Shown here piece by piece: positions 29,531 through 39,095 of a stretch of 55,162 nucleotides of DNA. The translations under genes and the position numbers were made by a program. This DNA comes from an uncultured Pelagibacteraceae bacterium (lineage in GTDB: Bacteria; Pseudomonadota; Alphaproteobacteria; Pelagibacterales; Pelagibacteraceae), in contig CACHTK010000003.1 of assembly GCA_902582765.1 (NCBI GenBank), positions 1 through 55,162 of the forward strand, in the 5' to 3' direction. How positions within the stretch are numbered: position 1 is the stretch's first letter; each line of letters starts with the position of its first letter. The notes under the pieces were generated by a model. It was given only the letters and a program-made list of their open reading frames with translations. It was not told the DNA's origin and did not search any database.

Positions 29531-30619
29531 TTATTTAATTATTGTTTTAGCAATAATTTCATCTTCAATATTAATATTTAATTTATTATTTTCTTTATCA
29601 TGCAAATTACTTACAAAATTAAAAACATTTTTTGCATATAAGTTCGATGATGATGAAGGCAACTTATTTAAAATATTTCCATCACCAATAATTTTTACTC
29701 CATTTTTATCTACTATCTTATCTACTTCTGTAAAAGCTGAATTACCACCTTGTGTTGCTGCTAAATCATAAATTATTGAACCTGGTTGCATATTATTTAT
29801 CATATTTTCTTTTATTATTAACGGCGCTTTTTTACCTGGTATTAATGCTGTACAAATCACTATATCAATTTTATTTAAAGTTTCAGCTAAAAGTTCTTCT
29901 TGTTTTTTTTTAAAATCATCCGATGCTTCTTTTGCATAGCCACCCTCAGTTTCTAAATTTTCAGAGCCTTCTACAGTTAAAAATTTGCCACCCAGACTTT
30001 CCACTTGCTCTTTTGATGCTTGCCTTACATCTGTAGCAAACACTATTGCTCCCATCCTTTTTGCAGTTGCAATTGCTTGTAAACCAGCTACTCCTGCACC
30101 AATGACCAAAACTTTTGCCGCAGGTATGGTTCCTGCTGCAGTCATCATCATTGGTATGGCTTTTTCAAAAACTGAAAATGATTCGACTACTGCTTTATAA
30201 CCAGCCAGATTAGCTTGTGATGAAAGAATATCCATTGATTGTGCTCTTGTAATTCTTGGGAGCAATTCTAAAGAAAAAAAATTAATATTTTTTTTTGAAA
30301 AATCTAGAAGTTTTTCCATATTTTCATGCGAGTTTAATACCCCAATATAAGTTGTGTTGGATTTCAATAAAGTTAGTTTGTCATTAGCTAAAAGACCCAT
30401 TTGAATAAGAATATCTGAAGTTTCTAAAATTTTTTTTTCTTCTTTTATAATTTTTGCTCCCATTTCTTCAAAATCATTTTCTTTATATCCTAGGTGTTCC
30501 CCGTATTTATTAGATAACTGGATTTCAAATCCTAAATTAATGTATTTTTTTGCTATTTCTGGAGTTATAGAAATTCTTTTTTCAATATTAGTGTCTTCTA
30601 AAATTGAGCCAATTTTCAT
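29531..30619 (-). CDS. pntA: NAD(P) transhydrogenase subunit alpha part 1
   Basis: E-x-RISITPE N-terminus, VIGAGVAGLQAIATAKRMGA, RAQSMDILSSQANLAGYKAV. Confidence 0.96.
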   Translation of the reverse strand: MKIGSILEDTNIEKRISITPEIAKKYINLGFEIQLSNKYGEHLGYKENDFEEMGAKIIKEEKKILETSDILIQMGLLANDKLTLLKSNTTYIGVLNSHENMEKLLDFSKKNINFFSLELLPRITRAQSMDILSSQANLAGYKAVVESFSVFEKAIPMMMTAAGTIPAAKVLVIGAGVAGLQAIATAKRMGAIVFATDVRQASKEQVESLGGKFLTVEGSENLETEGGYAKEASDDFKKKQEELLAETLNKIDIVICTALIPGKKAPLIIKENMINNMQPGSIIYDLAATQGGNSAFTEVDKIVDKNGVKIIGDGNILNKLPSSSSNLYAKNVFNFVSNLHDKENNKLNINIEDEIIAKTIIK

Positions 30620-30630
30620 ATTATTTATTT

Positions 30631-30756
30631 TTATTTTTGTCTTGCTTTAAATTTAGGGTTTTTTTTATTAATTATATAAACTCTACCTCTTCTTCTGACT
30701 AATTTAGAGTTAAGGTCCCTTTTTTTTAAAGATTTAAGTGAACTTGCAATTTTCAT
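30631..30756 (-). CDS. rpmJ: 50S ribosomal protein L36 (absent from ORF track)
   Basis: Hand translation: [41 protein letters not shown]. Confidence 0.93.
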   Translation of the reverse strand: MKIASSLKSLKKRDLNSKLVRRRGRVYIINKKNPKFKARQK

Positions 30757-30761
30757 AATTT

Positions 30762-31646
30762 TTATTTTTTTGTTTTAATAAACGAACTTATGTAATCTTT
30801 CAAATTTATTTTACCATAATATCTAATAACCTTATTTTTGTGAGATATATTTGTCAGTGCTGAGGCATATCTTTCACCTTGCCTTGGGGGGAGAAACTCA
30901 ATTTTTGACTTGAACATTCTTGCTACTTCAATAATTGAGTGTGATTTTTTATGACTAATGCTGTAGTGTTTACATTTATTGGCCTTCCAAGCCTTAAAAC
31001 AAATATTTACCGTGTCAGATACATGTGTAAACCTCCTAGTCTGTGTCCCAGGTTTGACAACTGTTAGTGGTTTGTTTTTTTTAAATTGATTTTCAAATAT
31101 ACCAATTACTGTTGCCATCTCTCCATTACCAATCTGATTTTGACCATAAACATTATAAAAATAGATGATTTCAAATTTTAGATTAAACCATTTTTTAAGA
31201 TTTTCAAGAAGTTCAAGATTATTTGATTTTGTAAATGCGTAAGGAGATAAGCTTTTATCATTTCCTTTTTTTCCAAGGGTAGCGGATGTTGCTGAATAAA
31301 TAATTTTTATTTGATTGTCTAAACAAAATTTAAAAACTTCTTTGCTACCAATAGAATTTGATTTAAAGCATTGATTAAAATTTTTAAAACTTTGAAATAT
31401 TCTAGAGAATTCTCCGAAGTGAAAAACTGAATTAATTTTTTTTTTATATTTATTTAATTTTGATTTTATACTTGTAGTACTTCCTTTAAAATAAATAATT
31501 CTTTTAGAAATAATATGATTTTTTTTTGATCCCGTTGAGTAGTTGTCTAAACTAATAATTTTATAATTAGTTTTTTTCAAAAGTAGTTTTATTAAATTAG
31601 AACCAATAAAACCTGCTCCACCAGTAACTAAAATATAATTTTTCAT
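30762..31646 (-). CDS. NAD-dependent sugar-nucleotide epimerase/dehydratase
   Basis: [23 protein letters not shown]-like [10 protein letters not shown]; substrate unknown. Confidence 0.85.
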   Translation of the reverse strand: MKNYILVTGGAGFIGSNLIKLLLKKTNYKIISLDNYSTGSKKNHIISKRIIYFKGSTTSIKSKLNKYKKKINSVFHFGEFSRIFQSFKNFNQCFKSNSIGSKEVFKFCLDNQIKIIYSATSATLGKKGNDKSLSPYAFTKSNNLELLENLKKWFNLKFEIIYFYNVYGQNQIGNGEMATVIGIFENQFKKNKPLTVVKPGTQTRRFTHVSDTVNICFKAWKANKCKHYSISHKKSHSIIEVARMFKSKIEFLPPRQGERYASALTNISHKNKVIRYYGKINLKDYISSFIKTKK

Positions 31647-31664
31647 TTCGATAAAATTATAGTT

Positions 31665-32594
31665 TTACAAATGATTTTTTAAATAGTCATTTATTACAAT
31701 TGGTATTCCTCTCTCAAAGCTTACTTTATGCTCCCATCCTGCTTTTTTTGCTTGAGAAGAATCTAATAATTTTTTAAATGTTCCATTAGGTTTTTTTTTA
31801 TCATAAATTATTTTTAAATTTACATTTAAATGTTTCATAATTATTTTTGCATATTCTTCAATACTATATTCAACACCAGAACCAATATTAAATGTTTTAA
31901 ATTTTGTATTTTTTTTTAAAAAAAAAAGACACGCGGAAGCTATATCTTCACTAAATATTAATTCTCTTAAAGACTTTCCATTTCCCCACAAAGTTATATA
32001 ACTTTTATTATTTCTGATTGCTTCAATGATTTTTTTAACTAACGCAGGAAGAAAATGGGAGGTTTGAGAATCATAATTATCATTCTCACCATAAGCATTG
32101 CAAGGCATAAGAGTTTTATAATTTAAATTATATTGACTGCTATAATTTTCGCATAGCTTTAAGCCAGAAATTTTAGCAATTGCATAAGGTTCGTTGGTTT
32201 TTTCAAGATAATTAGATAGTAGGTAATTCTCTTTGATTGGTTGCTTTGATGATTTTGGATAGATACAACTGGAACCAAGAAAAATTAAATTTCTAACACC
32301 CGCTAAGTAACTTCCATGAATTACATTTGATTGAATAGAAATATTTTCATATATAAATGATGCTCTTTCAGAATTATTTGCTACAATTCCTCCAACTTTT
32401 GCTGCTGCTAAAATAACTCCATTTGGTCTATGTTTTTTTAAAAATTTAAAAACCTTTGATTGATTAGTAAGATCAAGTTTTTTTTTATCTTCATAAAGTA
32501 ATTTGTAATTTTTATTTTTTTTTAGTTTTTTTAGAATAGCGGATCCAATCATGCCTTTATGCCCTGCTATAAATATTTTTTGTCTATTTTTCAT
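31665..32594 (-). CDS. fcl: GDP-L-fucose synthase-like epimerase/reductase
   Basis: IAGHKGMIGSAI, AAAKVGGIVANN, FLGSSCIYPK, LWGNGKSLRELIFSEDIA. Confidence 0.92.
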   Translation of the reverse strand: MKNRQKIFIAGHKGMIGSAILKKLKKNKNYKLLYEDKKKLDLTNQSKVFKFLKKHRPNGVILAAAKVGGIVANNSERASFIYENISIQSNVIHGSYLAGVRNLIFLGSSCIYPKSSKQPIKENYLLSNYLEKTNEPYAIAKISGLKLCENYSSQYNLNYKTLMPCNAYGENDNYDSQTSHFLPALVKKIIEAIRNNKSYITLWGNGKSLRELIFSEDIASACLFFLKKNTKFKTFNIGSGVEYSIEEYAKIIMKHLNVNLKIIYDKKKPNGTFKKLLDSSQAKKAGWEHKVSFERGIPIVINDYLKNHL

Positions 32595-33621
32595 TTGAAA
32601 GCTTTTTTAGCTCATAGGTGACCATGTCTTGTATTAAATTATTTAAATCTTTTACAGGTTTCCATTTTAATATTTTTTTAGCTTTTGATGAGTTTCCCTT
32701 TAAATTGTCTACTTCAGAGGGTCTGAAGTAACGTTTTTTAATTTCTATAATTATTTTATTATCTTTCGAAAAGGCTTTCTCTTTTAAGCCTTTACCTTTC
32801 CAAGAAATATCTAAATTTATTTTTTTAGCAACCAAATTAATAAATTCTTTTACAGAATATTGTTTTCCTGTGCAAATTACCCAATCATCAGGTTTTTTAT
32901 ATTGTAAAATTTTCCACATAGCGACCACATAGTCTTCTGCGTGTCCCCAATCTCTTTTAGAATAAATATTTCCTAAATATAATCTTCTCTGTTTTTTTTG
33001 CTTAATTTTACACAATGCTTTAACAATTTTTTTTGTTACAAATGTCTCTCCTCTTAAAGGACTTTCATGGTTGAATAAAATACCGTTACAAGCAAATAGA
33101 TTATATGACTCTCTATAATTAATAGTTATCCAGTGAGCATAGACTTTTGAAACAGCGTAAGGACTTCTAGGATAAAATGGAGTCTTTTCTGTTTGAGGAA
33201 ACGATTGAACTTTACCGTACATTTCTGAACTTCCTGCTTGATAATATTTTATCTTAGGATTAATTTTTACAATAGAGTCTAAAATTCTAAGTGAACCAAG
33301 CGCATCTGCATTTGATGTATATTCAGGAACTTGGAATGATACTGCTACATGAGATTGTGCTGCTAAATTATATATTTCTTTTGGTTTAATTTTTTTTATT
33401 AAATCAAATACTGACGAGCCATCAGTTACATCTCCGTAGTGTAAAATAAAATATTTTTTTTTGGTAAATGGTTCTTGATATATATCATCAATTCTTTTCG
33501 TATTTATTGATGAAGATCTTCTAATTACTCCGTGAACCACATAACCTTTTTTTAAAAGCAATCTTGATAAATAAGAACCATCTTGACCAGTCACTCCAAA
33601 AATTAAAGCAGATTTATTCAT
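32584..33621 (-). CDS. gmd: GDP-mannose 4,6-dehydratase
   Basis: FGVTGQDGSYLSRLLLKKGYVVHGVIRRSSS, GSSEMYGK, YRESYNLFACNGILFNHESPLRGETFVTKKI, GNIYSKRDWGHAEDYV. Confidence 0.95.
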   Translation of the reverse strand: MNKSALIFGVTGQDGSYLSRLLLKKGYVVHGVIRRSSSINTKRIDDIYQEPFTKKKYFILHYGDVTDGSSVFDLIKKIKPKEIYNLAAQSHVAVSFQVPEYTSNADALGSLRILDSIVKINPKIKYYQAGSSEMYGKVQSFPQTEKTPFYPRSPYAVSKVYAHWITINYRESYNLFACNGILFNHESPLRGETFVTKKIVKALCKIKQKKQRRLYLGNIYSKRDWGHAEDYVVAMWKILQYKKPDDWVICTGKQYSVKEFINLVAKKINLDISWKGKGLKEKAFSKDNKIIIEIKKRYFRPSEVDNLKGNSSKAKKILKWKPVKDLNNLIQDMVTYELKKLSNEK

Positions 33622-33700
33622 ATTATTTTTATAAAGATAATATCTATAAACTATAACTACAGAAATTTATTTCAATTATATTGTGAAGGTATATAAATGA

Positions 33701-33817
33701 GCCTGGCAATGTCCTACTCTTCCATGTCTTAAGACAAAGTACCATTGGCGCTGAAAGGCTTGACTTCCGAGTTCGGAATGGGATCGGGTATTACCCTTTC
33801 GCAATAATCACCAGGCA
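33701..33817 (-). rRNA. rrf: 5S ribosomal RNA (solitary)
   Basis: Minus strand TGCCTGGTGATTATTGCGAAAGGGTAATACCCGATCCCATTCCGAACTCGGAAGTCAAGCC...TAGGACATTGCCAGGC, canonical 5S with terminal stem. Confidence 0.97.
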
Positions 33818-33852
33818 TCCTTTTTTATAATAAAATATTAAAATGTAAATAG

Positions 33853-34842
33853 TTATTTTATAAATTTGAAGTTACTCATATTTTTAGATAATTCCTTAAA
33901 TATCCATTTATAAGTATAATCTAAACCTGTATTTAATTTTGTACTAGGCTCCCACTTTGTTATTTTTTTAATTAGCTTGTTATCGCTAGATCTTCCTCTT
34001 ACTCCTTTAGGTTTGTCTAAAAGATATTTTTTTTTAACTTTATAGGACGCAATTTTTTCAATGGTATTTATCATTTGATTTATTGAAACTCTTTCTGAAG
34101 ATCCTAAATTTATAGGATTATGGTAGTTACTAAAAAAAATTTTAAAAATACCCTTTATACAGTCATCTATAAACATGAAGCTTCTTGTTTGTTTACCATC
34201 ACCCCAAACATCAATTACATTTTTATTTTTTAACTTTGCTTCAGCAATTTTTCTACATATAGCAGCAGGTGCCTTTTCTCTACCACCAGCATAAGTCCCG
34301 TGAGTTCCGTAAACATTGTGGAGTCTAACTACTCGCACATTTAAACTATAATCCTCTTGAAAATGTCTACACATCCTTTCGCTAAAAAGTTTTTCCCAGC
34401 CATAACCATCTTCGGGTTGTGCTGGATAAGCATCTTCCTCTTTTAGTCCAGGGTTACTTGTATTTTTTTGCTTAGCGGCATTGTAGACACATGCACTTGA
34501 GGTGAATAAAAATTTTTTTATTTTATTTTTTTTGGATGCTTTTAATAAATTTGTATTAATTAAAACTGAAGTCATACAAGCTGCTTTGTTATTTTCTATA
34601 AAACCCATTCCCCCCATATTACAAGCTAAATTAAAAACATAATCTATTTTTTTTGTAATTTTGAGACAATTGGAATAACTATTTAGATCCAAAGAAAAAT
34701 TTTTTGATTTTTTAAAAATTTGGAACCAATCTTTAAGAGGTTTTTTATCAACACATACAACTTTGTATTTTTTTTTAATTAGACTTGAAACCAGGTGTCC
34801 ACCGATAAATCCACCCGCTCCTGCAACTAAAACTTTTTTCAT
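33853..34842 (-). CDS. GDP-mannose 3,5-epimerase-like NAD-dependent epimerase
   Basis: VAGAGGFIGGHLV, NLACNMGGMGFIENN, FTSSACVYN, EDAYPAQPEDGYGWEKLFSERMC, RLHNVYGTHGTYAGGREKAPAAICRK. Confidence 0.85.
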   Translation of the reverse strand: MKKVLVAGAGGFIGGHLVSSLIKKKYKVVCVDKKPLKDWFQIFKKSKNFSLDLNSYSNCLKITKKIDYVFNLACNMGGMGFIENNKAACMTSVLINTNLLKASKKNKIKKFLFTSSACVYNAAKQKNTSNPGLKEEDAYPAQPEDGYGWEKLFSERMCRHFQEDYSLNVRVVRLHNVYGTHGTYAGGREKAPAAICRKIAEAKLKNKNVIDVWGDGKQTRSFMFIDDCIKGIFKIFFSNYHNPINLGSSERVSINQMINTIEKIASYKVKKKYLLDKPKGVRGRSSDNKLIKKITKWEPSTKLNTGLDYTYKWIFKELSKNMSNFKFIK

Positions 34843-34888
34843 GAAAAATCTTTATAATTTTTTTTTTATATTTTAGAGTATTTAGTTA

Positions 34889-35587
34889 TTATTTAAAGAA
34901 CTTATATTTAATTATAGCCTTGATAGCTTTTAATCCGTCCGAAGATTTTATTTTTTTTCCCTCTTCATAAGTTCGACCTACATAATTAATTGGAATTTCA
35001 TGTATTTCTATTCCCATATTTGAAAGCTTAGTATTCAATTCTGGACAGAAAGCAAAGTCTTTTTCTTCAAGATTAATTGATTTAAAAATATCCGACTTTA
35101 TCATTTTATAGCATGTATGAGCATCTGTAAGTTTTTGTTTATTGATTTTATTTGATATAAAAGTTAAAAACATATTTCCCCAAATTCTAGTTTTATGACT
35201 AAAATTTTGAACGTTTTCATACTTATTTTTTTTTAAAACTCTAGAACCATAAATTACTTTGTTGTTTGTTTTTTTTACTTCTCTTAAAAACAATTCATAT
35301 TGATTAGGATCATACTCTAAATCTGCATCTTGAATTATAACATACTCACCAACTATATATTTTTGAGCACTTTTTATAGCTGCACCTTTTCCTTGATTTT
35401 TATCATGAAGAATTAATTTTTGGATCTTATTTTTATAATTATTTATCAATTTTTCTCTAGTTCCATCTTTAGAGAAATCATCAACTACGATAATTTGTTT
35501 ATCTATTTTTGTTGATAAAACTTTTTCTAACAAAATATCGATATACTCAATTTCATTGTATACGGGTATAATTACTGTTAATTTCAT
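34889..35587 (-). CDS. Glycosyltransferase family 2 (dolichol-phosphate-mannose synthase-like)
   Basis: TVIIPVYNEIEYIDILLEKV, VVDDFSKDGTR, GKGAAIKSA, IIQDADLEYDP. Confidence 0.9.
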   Translation of the reverse strand: MKLTVIIPVYNEIEYIDILLEKVLSTKIDKQIIVVDDFSKDGTREKLINNYKNKIQKLILHDKNQGKGAAIKSAQKYIVGEYVIIQDADLEYDPNQYELFLREVKKTNNKVIYGSRVLKKNKYENVQNFSHKTRIWGNMFLTFISNKINKQKLTDAHTCYKMIKSDIFKSINLEEKDFAFCPELNTKLSNMGIEIHEIPINYVGRTYEEGKKIKSSDGLKAIKAIIKYKFFK

Positions 35588-35600
35588 GCTTAAACTTTAG

Positions 35601-37241
35601 ATGATTAAAATTGTATTATCCAGTTTTTTAGTTACAGCACTATACACACCTTTTGGTATTTATTTTCAGAAAGGTAATGATTTAATATCTTACTCATTGC
35701 AACTAGTTTATGGATTAATCATAATTTCTTTTTTTGCTCTTTTATCAAATTTTTTTTTTTCATTGAATCAAATTTTTAATTCAATTTTTTTAATTGTTGG
35801 TTTATTTTTATTTATTAGATTTCGAAAAATATATTTTAACAAATATTATTTTATTTTTTGTTTGATTTCATCATTATTCATTTTTCTATTAATCACCAAT
35901 AGTCATATATACAGACCTGATGGTGGCCTATATCACTTGCCATATATAAGTATTTTAAATAAAGAAAAAATTATAATAGGTATTTCAAACTTACATTTCA
36001 GATTTGGTCATATTTCGATTTTTCAATATTTGTCAGCTGTCTCAAATAATTTGGTGTTGGGAGTAAATGGAATTGTATTCCCCGTTGCATTAATTGGGGT
36101 GGCAGTAATTACAAATTTTTTGGCAAATATATATTTAAAATTTCGAAATGATGAATTTGATTTTCATTTTTTATATATTTTTTCAATACTAGTCTTCATT
36201 TTTTATAAAATGAATAGATATAGTGAATATGGAAATGATGCCCCAGCACATTTTCTAATGTTTTTACTAATTTCAGAATTAATTAAAAATTCTAAGAATA
36301 TAAAAATGGATAATATTTCGAACTATTTATTGATTGCTGTTTTTATTGTGATGAACAAAATAATTTTAATAGCATCAATTATTTTTCCTTTTGTACATTT
36401 TATAAAAAAAAATTTTACAATTAAATTTGTATCTAAAAAAAATTTTTTTATTCTTGTTTTCATTTTTTTATGGAGTTTAAAAAATATTTTAGTCAGTGGA
36501 TGTGCTTTATATCCGCTAAAGGTAACCTGTATAAATAATTTAAAATGGATAAATCTAGAAAAAGCTGAAAAAGTTTCTATTGAAAATGAAGCCTGGGCAA
36601 AAGGTTGGCCAGATTTTAGGTCAAATAAGATTAATATTAGTCAAAAAGAGTATTCAGAGAAGTTTTATTGGTTAAGTACTTGGTTAAAAAATCATTTTAT
36701 CATAATTGCAAAAATATTAATACCTTATCTTTTACTTTTAATTATTTTTACATTTTTAAACAAAAAAGAAAAAAAATACATAAAAGATGAAATAATTATT
36801 AGGGCTTTAATAATATTGAGTTTTATTGGAATATTTATTTGGTTTGTTAAAGTTCCAGCCTTTAGATATGGATATTCGTATATTATTATTTTTATTGCAT
36901 TATTGTTTTCATCTTATGGAAAAAGACTTATTTTTAGTAAAAAAAATAAATTTGTATTTAAAATAACTATCACTATTTTATTGGCAATATTTATATTTAA
37001 AAATTTAGATCGAATTATATTTAATAATGAATATTATTTTAATTATCCATGGCCTAAGTTTTACTCTTACAAAAAAAATAACAATATAGAAAAAAATAAA
37101 TTTCAAATTGTTGATGGAACAAAAATTTTTGAACCGTCTGAACAATATTGCATGTATAGTAGTGCTCCTTGTGGTCCCAATAATAAGTTAAAAATTATAA
37201 AAAAATATAATTACACAATATTTCTTCCAATTTTTAATTAA
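35601..37241 (+). CDS. Polytopic membrane protein, LIC_10190-like (putative GT-C type)
   Basis: ~12 hydrophobic segments; RPDGGLYHLPYISIL motif; island context. Confidence 0.55.
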   Translation: MIKIVLSSFLVTALYTPFGIYFQKGNDLISYSLQLVYGLIIISFFALLSNFFFSLNQIFNSIFLIVGLFLFIRFRKIYFNKYYFIFCLISSLFIFLLITNSHIYRPDGGLYHLPYISILNKEKIIIGISNLHFRFGHISIFQYLSAVSNNLVLGVNGIVFPVALIGVAVITNFLANIYLKFRNDEFDFHFLYIFSILVFIFYKMNRYSEYGNDAPAHFLMFLLISELIKNSKNIKMDNISNYLLIAVFIVMNKIILIASIIFPFVHFIKKNFTIKFVSKKNFFILVFIFLWSLKNILVSGCALYPLKVTCINNLKWINLEKAEKVSIENEAWAKGWPDFRSNKINISQKEYSEKFYWLSTWLKNHFIIIAKILIPYLLLLIIFTFLNKKEKKYIKDEIIIRALIILSFIGIFIWFVKVPAFRYGYSYIIIFIALLFSSYGKRLIFSKKNKFVFKITITILLAIFIFKNLDRIIFNNEYYFNYPWPKFYSYKKNNNIEKNKFQIVDGTKIFEPSEQYCMYSSAPCGPNNKLKIIKKYNYTIFLPIFN

Positions 37242-37248
37242 CTTTGTT

Positions 37249-38145
37249 ATGTTTTTAGGTCAAACCACACTTATTGTACCCACCAAAGACAGATCACATA
37301 AGATTGATATATTATTAAAAACTTTAGATAAAAAGATAATTTTTTTCAATGAAATTTTAATTGTTGATAGCTCAAGTGAAAATATTCATAAAAAGATAAT
37401 AAATAAAACCAAAACTTACAATAATATAAGAGTAATAAAATCAAATCCCTCAACATCAATTCAGAGAAATATTGGCATCAAAGAATATAACAAAAAAAAT
37501 AAATTTATTATGTTTTGTGATGACGATATAATTTTTGGTGAAAATTCTATAAACCTAATGGATCAGTATATTAAAAACTTTCCAGATTATATAGGATATG
37601 GCTTTAACTTAATTGAAAAAAATCATTCAGGTTTTTTAGATACTTTAAAAAAAAATAAAATTTTTACCCAAAATGGAATTTATGATAGTCAACCAGGTAA
37701 AGTTGCTCAAAGTGGCTGGCATACTAAAATTTCTAATATAAATAAAAATATTGAAACAACATGGCTGAGCACACAGGCTTGCGTATATAGATCAAATTTT
37801 ATCAATGAAAAAATTTACTTTGATACAAGTCTAGGAATTTATAGTTATCTAGAGGATTTATTTTTCAGTTTTGAGCTAAGTAAGCAAGGTAAATTAACTG
37901 TGTGTGCTGATGCAACTTATACTCACCCAAATGAAATTATAAGATCTGATTTTAAATTTGGAGTAAAAGAGATGTTAAATAGATTTAAATTTGTAAAAAA
38001 AAATAAGTTGAGTATAAAAAAATTTTACGTTACAGCATTTTTAAAATGTATTTCAAACCTTAATAGAATTTTTTCTATAAGGTCTAATTCTATAACAAAA
38101 TTATTTGGAAATATTATTGGAATTATTTTATGTATTTTAAATTAA
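37249..38145 (+). CDS. Glycosyltransferase family 2
   Basis: LIVPTKDRSHKIDILLKTL, ILIVDSSS, MFCDDDIIF. Confidence 0.85.
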   Translation: MFLGQTTLIVPTKDRSHKIDILLKTLDKKIIFFNEILIVDSSSENIHKKIINKTKTYNNIRVIKSNPSTSIQRNIGIKEYNKKNKFIMFCDDDIIFGENSINLMDQYIKNFPDYIGYGFNLIEKNHSGFLDTLKKNKIFTQNGIYDSQPGKVAQSGWHTKISNINKNIETTWLSTQACVYRSNFINEKIYFDTSLGIYSYLEDLFFSFELSKQGKLTVCADATYTHPNEIIRSDFKFGVKEMLNRFKFVKKNKLSIKKFYVTAFLKCISNLNRIFSIRSNSITKLFGNIIGIILCILN

Positions 38146-39095
38146 AAAAAATAGTATACTTTTTTATTATTTTACCAATATCATATCTGTTAATATTTGA
38201 ATTAATATTAAGAATAATAATATTTTTATTTACATTGAATTTAACAATTTTCGTATATGGGATTGATAAAAATATAACCTTAACATTACATAGCATTAGT
38301 AAAGGAGAATTTTATATTACTGATGCTTCTAAATCAATAAACAGAATAGTGGGAGATAAAGAAAATTTTAAAGATCAAATATGGATCTTTGGAGGGTCAA
38401 CTTCTAACAAAGGTTTCTGTGATAGTAAAAATTTATCCTGGGTTGATTTTCTAGAAACAAATTTAAAAAAAAAAAATTTTGCTAGAAATGGCGTAAGCTC
38501 AGATTTTTCCTTAAATGTACTAAGATCTGAATTAAAAAAATCCAAAGTACCAAAAACTATAATTTGGACAAATAAAGTAAATGAAATTTTACACAGTAAA
38601 AGGCATAATATCACAAATGATAATACGATTTATAATTTACATTCTATTAGGAAATCTATTAAAAATTATATAGTTACTTTTTATTTTTTTGATGAACTAT
38701 CGATACGATTGTTTGATAAAATCGGTATTAACTTGAGATATGAAAAAAAATTAATTCAAGAAAAGGACTTAATTTTTTCATCAAATGAATTTTTTGAAAA
38801 TACAAGAGAAGCTATTTTGATATCGAACTTAAATGGTGTTGAAAAATTTATAATAGTTTCATTATTTATTAGATCAAACTTAGAGAATAATGAAAGTAAA
38901 TTTTATTTTTATTATCTGGAAAAAGTTGAAGAATTACTAAAAAATTTTAATAACGTCTATTTTATAGATACAAAGAAAATGCTTCATATCAATGACAAAA
39001 AATTAGATCTATTTTGTGATTCAATGCATCAAAATTACTCTGGAAAACAATTAACAGCTAAAATTATCTCAAATTATTTAAATGAAAATAGATAG
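38130..39095 (+). CDS. Membrane-anchored SGNH-hydrolase-like protein
   Basis: N-terminal TM; block I-like WIFGGSTSNKG, FARNGVSSDFS, C-terminal CDSMHQNYSGKQLTA (DxxH). Confidence 0.6.
   Translation: MYFKLKKIVYFFIILPISYLLIFELILRIIIFLFTLNLTIFVYGIDKNITLTLHSISKGEFYITDASKSINRIVGDKENFKDQIWIFGGSTSNKGFCDSKNLSWVDFLETNLKKKNFARNGVSSDFSLNVLRSELKKSKVPKTIIWTNKVNEILHSKRHNITNDNTIYNLHSIRKSIKNYIVTFYFFDELSIRLFDKIGINLRYEKKLIQEKDLIFSSNEFFENTREAILISNLNGVEKFIIVSLFIRSNLENNESKFYFYYLEKVEELLKNFNNVYFIDTKKMLHINDKKLDLFCDSMHQNYSGKQLTAKIISNYLNENR

Noticed and set aside
29218-30619. Split pntA as a frameshifted pseudogene
   Set aside because: Two-part PntA is normal in alphaproteobacteria; both parts have intact starts and motifs.
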